Part shown: positions 1 through 5,095 of the stretch, piece after piece
Layout: each line of letters starts with the position of its first letter
Numbering within the stretch: position 1 is the stretch's first letter
IMG/VR virus record: IMGVR_UViG_3300030085_003713
Coordinates: 1-39,938 of that record
Reading direction: 5' to 3' (one strand)
Origin: a virus
Length of the DNA: 39,938 nt
Position numbers and translations under genes: made by a program
The notes under the pieces: generated by a model
Databases searched by the model: none
What the model was told of the DNA's origin: nothing
The model's input: only the letters and a program-made list of their open reading frames with translations

Positions 1-2
1 AC

Positions 3-113
3 ACAATCGCTCCTAAGTTTCGTAAGATAATTCACTTAGCGGCTGCTGAGCAGTTCGGTGTTCATTATCGTTCAAACATGATAATTGATAAAGTATTGAA
101 GGAGGATGCGTAA
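3..113 (+). CDS. C-terminal end of an unidentified protein (5' end outside window)
   Basis: An open frame enters from the left edge and gives 36 residues ending in VLKEDA before a TAA stop. The stop overlaps the start of the next gene in a TAATG arrangement, which is the usual sign of translational coupling in this phage, so the frame is very likely a real gene end. The visible part is basic and rich in small residues. It is too short to assign to a family. Confidence 0.6.
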   Translation, partial: TIAPKFRKIIHLAAAEQFGVHYRSNMIIDKVLKEDA

Positions 114-619
114 TGGCAGCTACTTGTTATTTAGATATGGATGGAGTCATTGCTGACTTCTTCGGAAAACTTGCAGAAGAGTTTGACTCTGATCATTGGA
201 AGAGTATTAAGAATATCGAGCGAAGCTTGAATGAAATCTCTAATACTGATTTCTTCTATCGAATCGAACCTTTTCCTGAAACACCTGAGATTGTGAAGGC
301 AGTCAAAGATTGGTCTGAACATAATTGGGGAATCTGTTCTTCTCCTTTACGTAATGATCATTACAACTCAGCGTTTTGGAAACGTAAGTGGCTTACAGTT
401 CATGATTGTATGCCTGATGATATTGAGAAACTGATCTTTACTGGTAATAAGCATAAGTATGCTATTGACAGATTGACTGGTGAGCCTAATGTATTGATTG
501 ATGATAAACTATCAAATATTATTAAATGGCAAGAAGCTGGTGGTATCGGTATTCGTTTTCAAACTAATGAAGATGATGTTGATTATCTTGAAGAACGTCT
601 CAAAGAGATCTACAGTTAG
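113..619 (+). CDS. HAD-superfamily 5'(3')-deoxyribonucleotidase-like phosphatase
   Basis: The protein opens with the HAD nucleophile motif DMDGVIADF (D8 and D10 the expected catalytic aspartates). A late acidic motif LIDDKLSNI near residue 128 is followed by a GGIGIRF turn, as in the NagD/NT5C-like small HAD phosphatases. The 168-residue length fits the 5'(3')-deoxyribonucleotidase family, which removes phosphate from dNMPs. Inference: it tunes nucleotide pools during phage DNA synthesis. It starts inside the stop of the preceding gene (TAATG), with AAGGAG just upstream as ribosome binding site. The family call is firm; the exact substrate is not. Confidence 0.85.
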   Translation: MAATCYLDMDGVIADFFGKLAEEFDSDHWKSIKNIERSLNEISNTDFFYRIEPFPETPEIVKAVKDWSEHNWGICSSPLRNDHYNSAFWKRKWLTVHDCMPDDIEKLIFTGNKHKYAIDRLTGEPNVLIDDKLSNIIKWQEAGGIGIRFQTNEDDVDYLEERLKEIYS

Positions 620-636
620 TGTGACAACTTGTCACA
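620..636. repeat. 17-base palindrome, copy 1 (TGTGACA-ACT-TGTCACA)
   Basis: A perfect 7-base inverted repeat around a 3-base centre starts on the base after the TAG stop of the nucleotidase gene. The same element with ATA in the centre follows another TAG stop at 3324-3340. It abuts the TGTACA -35-like hexamer at 637. No T-run follows, so it is not a standard intrinsic terminator; a dimeric regulator site is the better reading. Confidence 0.7.
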
Positions 637-665
637 TGTACATGCACTTATAAATAGTGTAGGAT
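637..665 (+). promoter_or_regulatory. Candidate early/middle sigma70-like promoter
   Basis: TGTACA (637-642), a 17-base spacer and TAGGAT (660-665), with TG directly before the -10. The same -35-like hexamer at the same spacing occurs before 3402 and before gp32. The late box at 649-656 lies inside its spacer, so the downstream gene may be read both early and late. Confidence 0.5.
649..656 (+). promoter_or_regulatory. T4-type late promoter box TATAAATA
   Basis: Exact match to the T4 late consensus, read by the gp55 sigma factor with gp33 and the sliding clamp, about 30 bases before the ATG of the 84-residue protein. It is followed by GTG, as at 9425 and 20432. Confidence 0.6.
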
Positions 666-687
666 CGTTTTATATTATGGAGGTCAT

Positions 688-942
688 ATGACTATAGCAA
701 CTACTCAAGCCGAACGTTTAGCTCTTATCAAAAAGATTGCTGAGCGACGCACTAAAATGTCAAACGTAAAACGTAAGACACGTGCTTTGAAACCTAAGAT
801 CAAAAAGTCTAAGAATCTGAAAGATATGCCTTTGCCTAAAGAGTCTAATATCTATCAGTGGACTGATGCATCTAATTATGCAAAACAGTACTATGGTGAA
901 ACCATGTACGAAACCACTCGTTATGACAACGATTGGGACTAA
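688..942 (+). CDS. Small basic protein of unknown function
   Basis: 84 residues with a lysine/arginine-rich first two thirds (RRTKMSNVKRKTRALKPKIKKSK) and an acidic, aromatic C-terminal third ending in YDNDWD. It begins with ATG preceded by a strong GGAGG ribosome binding site. The charge pattern suggests a nucleic-acid or protein contact, but I recognise no family. It stands alone between a promoter region carrying both early-type and late-type signals and the structured gap downstream. Confidence 0.7.
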   Translation: MTIATTQAERLALIKKIAERRTKMSNVKRKTRALKPKIKKSKNLKDMPLPKESNIYQWTDASNYAKQYYGETMYETTRYDNDWD

Positions 943-1122
943 TAGGCGATGGGGAAAGCCTAGCAATTACGCTAAACGTACCCATAAAAACCTGGAATAA
1001 CAAAAAGCCCTCGAGGGTTATCTCTAGGTCGGTAGGAGCAGCTGGTACCGTAAACCCAGCCGGTTGCTGCATACGTCAAATGCAGATGAGGATTGGAGGG
1101 GCACTCGAGAAGCCCCTCCAAT
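943..1122 (+). ncRNA. Candidate structured RNA in a GC-richer intergenic gap
   Basis: The gap holds no convincing gene. It carries several potential helices: TAGGC/GCCTA (943-947 with 958-962), whose loop bases ATGGG (949-953) can pair with CCCAT (981-985) to form an H-type pseudoknot; ATAAC/GTTAT (997-1001 with 1017-1021) around the palindrome CCCTCGAGGG; GCTGG/CCAGC (1041-1045 with 1056-1060) within GCAGC/GCTGC (1038-1042 with 1066-1070); and a perfect 11-bp hairpin at the end. It is richer in G+C than its neighbours. It could be a leader element for the gene at 1140 or a free small RNA. I match it to no known riboswitch. Confidence 0.45.
1092..1122 (+). other. 11-bp hairpin with self-complementary loop, just upstream of a ribosome binding site
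   Basis: The arms 1092-1102 and 1112-1122 pair perfectly over 11 bases. The 9-base loop is ACTCGAGAA, that is, a self-complementary CTCGAG flanked by adenines. The ribosome binding site AAGGAG follows 4 bases later and there is no T-run, so this looks like a leader structure rather than a terminator. Confidence 0.7.
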
Positions 1123-1139
1123 TGATAAGGAGTTTATTA

Positions 1140-1480
1140 TGAGTATGCATATGATACGTGGTGTACAAGTTCATGGTAGCCGTCGTAAGGTTAAACGTAA
1201 ACCTGGATGGAAAGAAGCCATGGCACATCACGAAGCCTTTCTGAAAAAGATGGGCGTAAAAGGTAAGGCATCAGATCATCGATCAGAAATACCTGTTTAT
1301 AGAGAAGCTGGAAATTCTGAAGTTAAAACATCTGATGCTATACCTGGCACTTGTCCTAGGGGCAATACTAATCAATACACAGGCGATTATATTATAGGCA
1401 TTGGCACAATGCACAAATCTAATATGGTTCCTGTTACTCGTAAAGAGGATGCTAAAGCTATAGCAAAGATGAGACGATGA
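1140..1480 (+). CDS. Conserved phage protein of unknown function
   Basis: 113 residues. The N-terminal half is very basic (HGSRRKVKRKPGWKEAM). The second half holds VKTSDAIPGTCPRG, YTGDYIIGI and MHKSNMVPV, motifs I recall from a small protein conserved in many T4-like and other marine phages without known function. The reading frame stays open upstream to a TTG at 1064, but the ATG at 1140 is preferred because AAGGAG lies just upstream and the extension runs through the hairpin. It overlaps the next gene by 4 bases (ATGA). Confidence 0.75.
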
Positions 1481-1815
1481 GTAGTCTAACATTAGCATTA
1501 GGTTTATCAATGCATCTTGGTTTTGAGGGTGATTATAATCAGATACACCCGCATGTGAAATATCAAGAAGACTGGAAAATTGCTGGTGCGTACTATAATA
1601 GTATGGACAGAATGAGTCTATATGTAGGCTATAGATATGAATATAAAGACTTCGGTGCAGAATTTGCAGTAGTAACAGGATATGACGAAATTAATGATGT
1701 TGTACCTATGATTAGAGGAACATATAAAAACTTTTTTATTGCTCCAGGTGCTGAAGATGTGAATGGTAATATAGAACCTGGTATAGTAATCGGATTTGAA
1801 TATGATTTTAAATAA
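1477..1815 (+). CDS. Small conserved phage protein, probably all-beta
   Basis: 112 residues of alternating polar and apolar pattern with many aromatic and glycine residues (MHLGFEGDYNQIHPHV, YVGYRYEYKDFGAEF, GIVIGFEYDFK). This suggests an up-and-down beta sheet or small barrel, like outer-membrane barrels. The N-terminus is hydrophobic (SLTLALGLSMHLGF) but has no charged lead or clear cleavage site, so export is not shown. It overlaps the genes on both sides, so it is read within the same run. Function unknown. Confidence 0.7.
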   Translation: MSSLTLALGLSMHLGFEGDYNQIHPHVKYQEDWKIAGAYYNSMDRMSLYVGYRYEYKDFGAEFAVVTGYDEINDVVPMIRGTYKNFFIAPGAEDVNGNIEPGIVIGFEYDFK

Positions 1816-2491
1816 AGGCGATCATGATATATTGTATCCTTTTGGAGACTTTATATATCGTGGAAAATTAAATGAAGATGAGATAGTTTGGATTCAAAAT
1901 CTTGCAGAAAAATCAAGAGATAGTAACGATGCTAGTGATCATTTAGTAGGTAACATGAAAGATCAAAGGCGTCCTGATCCTAATCCAGATACACAAAAAT
2001 TTATCAAGATATTTCATCCTCATATATTGAATTATCATAAGCACTTGCAAGAAAAAACAAAAGTGTATTTAGAAAATAGTTATGATGAAGTTAGTGGATT
2101 CAGCAAGTTTATGAATGCAGATTTAAATACTATGAGATATCGCCTACAGATTGGTATGTGGTTTAATTATATGAAAGCAAATGAATTTAATCCTGTACAT
2201 GCTCACAACGGTGAAATTAGTGCAATATGTATGGTAAAAATTCCAGAAGAAATTAAAAAAGAATTAGATAATCCTGGACCAGGTAGACAAAATTTTAAAA
2301 TGGCAGGAAAATTAGAATTTATAGGTGTTTCTGCAAATGAAGCACCTTATCAAGTTACATCTGAAACAGGATATGTATATCTTTTTCCTGCTAATATGAG
2401 ACATCAAGTATATCCTTTTCATAGCGATGTAGAAAGAATTACTAGTAGTTGGAATTATGTAAACATAGAGATGGATCAAAAAAAGAGTTAG
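1802..2491 (+). CDS. 2-oxoglutarate/Fe(II) dioxygenase-like protein
   Basis: 229 residues from the ATG at 1802; a TTG at 1796 in the same frame is the less likely start. The core motif NPVHAHNGEIS (H133, H135, E138), followed about 65 residues later by YLFPANMRHQVYPF and ERITSSWN (H201, R212), is the double-stranded beta-helix pattern of phage 2OG-Fe(II) oxygenases: metal ligands early, distal histidine, and an arginine that holds 2-oxoglutarate. Such enzymes are frequent in marine T4-like phages and their substrates are mostly unknown (protein, nucleic acid or small molecule). It overlaps the end of the preceding gene. Confidence 0.8.
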   Translation: MILNKGDHDILYPFGDFIYRGKLNEDEIVWIQNLAEKSRDSNDASDHLVGNMKDQRRPDPNPDTQKFIKIFHPHILNYHKHLQEKTKVYLENSYDEVSGFSKFMNADLNTMRYRLQIGMWFNYMKANEFNPVHAHNGEISAICMVKIPEEIKKELDNPGPGRQNFKMAGKLEFIGVSANEAPYQVTSETGYVYLFPANMRHQVYPFHSDVERITSSWNYVNIEMDQKKS

Positions 2492-2493
2492 GC

Positions 2494-2655
2494 ATGGATT
2501 GGGAAAAGATTAACCGAGTCGAAGTTATAGATAATAATGGTAGACAGCTTGTAAGGCACGACGTCACTGAGCTTACATTTGATTTGCAAGATGACGGAAA
2601 GACTTTGAAGATGTTTATTAAGTATACACCTGATGAGGAAATAATGATAGACTAA
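2494..2655 (+). CDS. Small conserved marine-phage protein
   Basis: 53 residues starting MDWEKINRVEVIDNNGR and continuing with LTFDLQDDGKTLKMFI; I recall this pattern from cyanophage genomes, always unassigned. The start at 2494 is chosen over an upstream frame extension because MDW begins the conserved part and lies directly after the stop of the dioxygenase gene. Its stop overlaps the next start (TAATG), indicating coupling. Predicted beta-rich and acidic at the C-terminus. Confidence 0.7.
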   Translation: MDWEKINRVEVIDNNGRQLVRHDVTELTFDLQDDGKTLKMFIKYTPDEEIMID

Positions 2656-2963
2656 TGTTTACAATCGAAAACGATATGGACGAAACAGTCATTACAATTC
2701 TAAATGAATTAGGCGGTGAAGATGTTTCTGTATTAATGTACGATGATCTAGTTTATATACGGCAATGGAATGAAAAAATACAATTCTTTGATGTAATAAC
2801 TATGACATCAACTATGTACTACAAGCTAATGAAGGCTTGGACTTTACCAGAAGGCACATACACATTGGAGGTGAAAGATGCTTACGAGAAACGAAATGAA
2901 GGAGATGCTACTAACAGGACAGTGTCGAGTGATATTTACAAAACTAAACGGCGAGGAACGTAA
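2655..2963 (+). CDS. Conserved marine-phage protein of unknown function, overlapping the next gene
   Basis: 102 residues. The first three quarters (ENDMDETVITILNELGGED, YIRQWNEKIQFFDVITM, LPEGTYTLEV) resemble a small cyanophage protein family without known function. The last 28 residues are charged, lack regular structure and lie over the first 86 bases of the next gene in another frame. That tail is probably a lineage-specific extension rather than part of the conserved fold. Coupled to the upstream gene by TAATG. Confidence 0.65.
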   Translation: MFTIENDMDETVITILNELGGEDVSVLMYDDLVYIRQWNEKIQFFDVITMTSTMYYKLMKAWTLPEGTYTLEVKDAYEKRNEGDATNRTVSSDIYKTKRRGT

Positions 2964-3132
2964 TATGGTTTGTACGCTGAAGGAAGGCGTAATTCCTAAA
3001 GCTACCAAAGATCCTATCACACAAAAGAAAGTTCGTGATTTGAATGAAGAGGTTCTTGCTGTATGGGATGTGAATAAAGAAGGTTGGAGATCATTTAGGA
3101 TTTCTAATGTTGTTAGTTTTGTGTGCGAATAA
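2878..3132 (+). CDS. SH3-like beta-barrel protein (WYL_2/DUF2693-like)
   Basis: 84 residues with the series GQCRVIFTKLNGEERNMVCTL, a proline break (EGVIPKA) and VLAVWDVNKEGWRSFRISNV. This is the signature of the small phage family once called DUF2693, a single-domain SH3-like barrel related to the WYL fold. Members are thought to bind nucleic acid or regulate; no specific function is established. The start has a strong GGAGGTGAAAG leader, which supports it although it lies inside the preceding frame. Confidence 0.8.
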   Translation: MLTRNEMKEMLLTGQCRVIFTKLNGEERNMVCTLKEGVIPKATKDPITQKKVRDLNEEVLAVWDVNKEGWRSFRISNVVSFVCE

Positions 3133-3134
3133 AT

Positions 3135-3323
3135 ATGACTGAAATTCAATGGATATTATTAGGCGGTATTGCTATAGCTTCTTATATGATTGGTAGAGAA
3201 CGATCTAAGAAGCATACCGACGATGTTATAGCTGAAACTATTGACATGCTAATTTCACATCGATATATCAAAACAAAGATATTAGATGGAGAAGAGGTAA
3301 TGTTGAAAGTACATGAAGAGTAG
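3135..3323 (+). CDS. Small single-pass membrane protein
   Basis: 62 residues. Residues 5-20 (QWILLGGIAIASYMIG) form one membrane segment followed by basic residues RERSKK, so the rest should lie on the cytoplasmic side. The soluble part HTDDVIAETIDMLISHRYIKTK is a recurring motif in small marine-phage membrane proteins. The ATG at 3135 is preferred to a GTG 12 bases upstream. Function unknown; possibly inner-membrane remodelling or inhibition. Confidence 0.7.
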   Translation: MTEIQWILLGGIAIASYMIGRERSKKHTDDVIAETIDMLISHRYIKTKILDGEEVMLKVHEE

Positions 3324-3340
3324 TGTGACAATATGTCACA
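3324..3340. repeat. 17-base palindrome, copy 2 (TGTGACA-ATA-TGTCACA)
   Basis: Same inverted repeat as at 620-636, again beginning on the base directly after a TAG stop, and followed 10 bases later by a TGTACA hexamer. Only the 3-base centre differs between copies. Confidence 0.7.
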
Positions 3341-3350
3341 CATTTAACTG

Positions 3351-3379
3351 TGTACAAATGCGTAAAAATGTGATAGAAT
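3351..3379 (+). promoter_or_regulatory. Candidate early/middle promoter with extended -10
   Basis: TGTACA (3351-3356), exactly 17 bases, then TAGAAT (3374-3379) preceded by TG-A, an extended -10. It lies about 25 bases before the ATG at 3402 and probably drives the 3402 gene and gp33. Confidence 0.6.
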
Positions 3380-3401
3380 ACTATTATGAAGGAGAAATAG
3401 T

Positions 3402-3878
3402 ATGGTTAAAATTCGTAAAAAACGCAAGCCTATGTCAGAAGAACAGCGTAAAGCCGCTGGTGAACGTCTAGCAAAGGCACGAGCTAAGAGGCAAGCTGCT
3501 AATCCGCCTCAATACAAATACATCCACGAATCAGTCTTGGCATTGACAGAAGACGATCCGTTTTATTTTCGTAAGATCCAAGGTTGGATCAAGACGCAAA
3601 AAGAAGAATTGACAATTGCACGTAAAGATCTTAGAGGTAAGGTCAAAGGTGCAGAAGCACGCGTAGCAAGTATTCAAGCATATATCCGTAATCTCGAAAA
3701 GTATCTTCGTGATGGTGACTATGTTGATGACTACTATGGCGAATATCAACAGAATAGAATACGACATAAGTGCTTGCACCTATCATACGATGCTGATGGC
3801 AATGTCAAACGTACTCATGGTGTATTTTATCCAGACCTAGGTGTTACCTGGGATGACTTAACGATGGGAGACACATGA
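3402..3878 (+). CDS. Conserved marine T4-like phage protein upstream of gp33
   Basis: 158 residues. The N-terminus is strongly basic and helical (MVKIRKKRKPMSEEQRKAAGERLAKARAKRQAA), followed by a predicted coiled coil (residues about 60-105, KTQKEELTIARKDLRGK) and a C-terminal part HLSYDADGNVKRTHGVFYPDLG. I recall it as a conserved neighbour of gp33/gp32 in cyanophages, with no known function; nucleic-acid binding is an inference from charge. It has a strong AAGGAG ribosome binding site and overlaps gp33 by 4 bases. Confidence 0.75.
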   Translation: MVKIRKKRKPMSEEQRKAAGERLAKARAKRQAANPPQYKYIHESVLALTEDDPFYFRKIQGWIKTQKEELTIARKDLRGKVKGAEARVASIQAYIRNLEKYLRDGDYVDDYYGEYQQNRIRHKCLHLSYDADGNVKRTHGVFYPDLGVTWDDLTMGDT

Positions 3879-4111
3879 GCGAAGAGTTTCTAACTAAATC
3901 TAAATTTAGCAAATTGATCGAGGAATCTGTTATAGATAAAAAGCTATCCTATATGGATGCTATCCTCGACATTTGTGAGAAGAACAACATCGAACCAGAA
4001 GACGTTCGAAAGTTTGTGAGTCCTATTATCAAGGACAAACTTGAGGCTGAGGCAATGTCTCTTAATTTATTGCCTAAAACAAATTCACTGGATGATAGCT
4101 TTTTTGAATAA
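3875..4111 (+). CDS. 33: Late-transcription co-activator gp33-like
   Basis: 78 residues, short compared with T4 gp33 (112) but matching the reduced version in marine T4-like phages: FLTKSKFSKLIEESV, SYMDAILDICEKNNIEPEDV, EAEAMSLNLLPK. The C-terminus SLDDSFFE is hydrophobic and acidic, as expected for a sliding-clamp binding tail. Known role: gp33 links RNA polymerase to the gp45 clamp and, with sigma gp55, activates late promoters. The TATAAATA boxes in this window and its place directly before gp32 (T4 also has 33 near 32) support the call. Confidence 0.8.
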   Translation: MSEEFLTKSKFSKLIEESVIDKKLSYMDAILDICEKNNIEPEDVRKFVSPIIKDKLEAEAMSLNLLPKTNSLDDSFFE

Positions 4112-4116
4112 ATACA

Positions 4117-4145
4117 TGTACATTATGATTTATCCAGTGTATAAT
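4117..4145 (+). promoter_or_regulatory. Promoter for gp32
   Basis: TGTACA (4117-4122), 17 bases, then a perfect TATAAT (4140-4145), about 35 bases before the gp32 ATG. The -35 hexamer and spacing match the two other candidates near 637 and 3351, which makes this a recurring phage promoter type. Confidence 0.65.
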
Positions 4146-4163
4146 ATTTCAGTAACATTTCAG
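4146..4163 (+). repeat. Direct repeat ATTTCAG x2 in the gp32 leader
   Basis: ATTTCAG at 4146-4152 and 4157-4163, period 11, just downstream of the -10 and upstream of the GGAG ribosome binding site. T4 gp32 represses its own translation through an A/U-rich leader; this repeat may serve a similar purpose here, which is inference. Confidence 0.35.
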
Positions 4164-4180
4164 CAAATACGGAGTAACAT

Positions 4181-5095
4181 ATGAGTTTTGCAAATCTAAA
4201 ACGTAACCGCGATCAAATCTCTAATCTATTGGCAGCGGCCGAATCTATCGGAGCCAAAGGAGAAAAACAATCCTATGCAGATGATCGAATGTGGAAACCA
4301 ACGGTTGATAAAGCCGGTAATGGTTATGCTGTCATTCGTTTTCTCCCAGCAGGAGAAGGTCAAGATGTACCATGGGCTCGATATTGGGATCATGGATTTA
4401 AAGGTCCATCTGGTCAGTGGTATATTGAAAAGTCATTGACATCTATTGGATTGAATGATCCGGTCGGTGAGATGAACTCACTATTATGGAACTCAGGCAT
4501 TGAGGCAGATAAAGATAAAGCTCGTACGCAAAAGCGTCGACTTCATTATGTCTCAAACATTCTTGTTGTATCTGATCCAGGTAATCCTGCCAACGAAGGC
4601 AAGGTGTTCATGTATCAGTACGGTAAGAAAATCTTTGACAAGATTATGGATATGATGCAACCACAATTCCAAGATGAAGAACCGGTAAATCCGTTCGACA
4701 TGTGGGAAGGTGCTAACTTTAAACTGAAGATTCGTCAGGTTGAAGGATATCGTAACTATGATAAGTCTGAGTTTGCAAACAAAAGTGCAGTAGCTGAAGG
4801 TGATGAGGCTCTAGAGGCCATCTACAATCAGATGCACGATCTTTCTGAATGGACAGATCCAAGTAAGTATAAAACTTATGACGAACTAAAAGAGAAGTTA
4901 AATCGAATTCTTGGAATGTCTGCTCCTCAAACAGTTGCGGCGGCTGTATCACTAGATACGGTAACACCACCTACTGAACCAGCAGCGGCTGTGAATCCTC
5001 ACATTCCGCAAGAGCCTGTGACTGCTGAGCAAGTATCGGAAGATACTGAGGAAGATACTATGAGCTACTTTGCTCGGTTAGCTAACGCTGACTAA
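4181..5095 (+). CDS. 32: Single-stranded DNA-binding protein gp32
   Basis: 304 residues, like T4 gp32 (301). The basic N-terminal part (SFANLKRNRDQISNLL) serves cooperative binding. The core carries the OB-fold motifs NGYAVIRFLPAGEGQDVPW, HGFKGPSGQWYIEKS, DPVGEMNSLLWNSG and FKLKIRQVEGYRNYD. The C-terminus is proline/alanine-rich and acidic (EQVSEDTEEDTMSYF), the partner-binding tail. It coats ssDNA in replication and recombination. The protein has no cysteine, so the zinc ribbon of T4 gp32 (His plus three Cys) is absent, as in marine relatives. It ends over the stop of the opposing tape-measure gene. Confidence 0.95.
   Translation: MSFANLKRNRDQISNLLAAAESIGAKGEKQSYADDRMWKPTVDKAGNGYAVIRFLPAGEGQDVPWARYWDHGFKGPSGQWYIEKSLTSIGLNDPVGEMNSLLWNSGIEADKDKARTQKRRLHYVSNILVVSDPGNPANEGKVFMYQYGKKIFDKIMDMMQPQFQDEEPVNPFDMWEGANFKLKIRQVEGYRNYDKSEFANKSAVAEGDEALEAIYNQMHDLSEWTDPSKYKTYDELKEKLNRILGMSAPQTVAAAVSLDTVTPPTEPAAAVNPHIPQEPVTAEQVSEDTEEDTMSYFARLANAD

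Noticed and set aside
620-636. Host CRP site (TGTGA-N6-TCACA)
   Set aside because: The half-sites match, but the spacing is 7 instead of 6, and the symmetry extends one more pair on each side; a CRP-like or phage-specific regulator is possible but plain CRP is not supported.
1030-1075. tRNA-like look of AGGAGCAGCTGGTACCG with a GC-rich context
   Set aside because: The D-arm-like bases do not fold into a cloverleaf: no matching acceptor stem, no T-loop GGTTCRA and no CCA context.
1092-1122. Intrinsic terminator
   Set aside because: The stem is strong, but no T-run follows and a ribosome binding site comes 4 bases later, so a leader element fits better.
943-1139. tmRNA, RNase P RNA or group I intron core
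   Set aside because: No tag-peptide frame, no tRNA-like ends, no GAGGAAAGUC motif and no P/Q/R/S intron core could be found.
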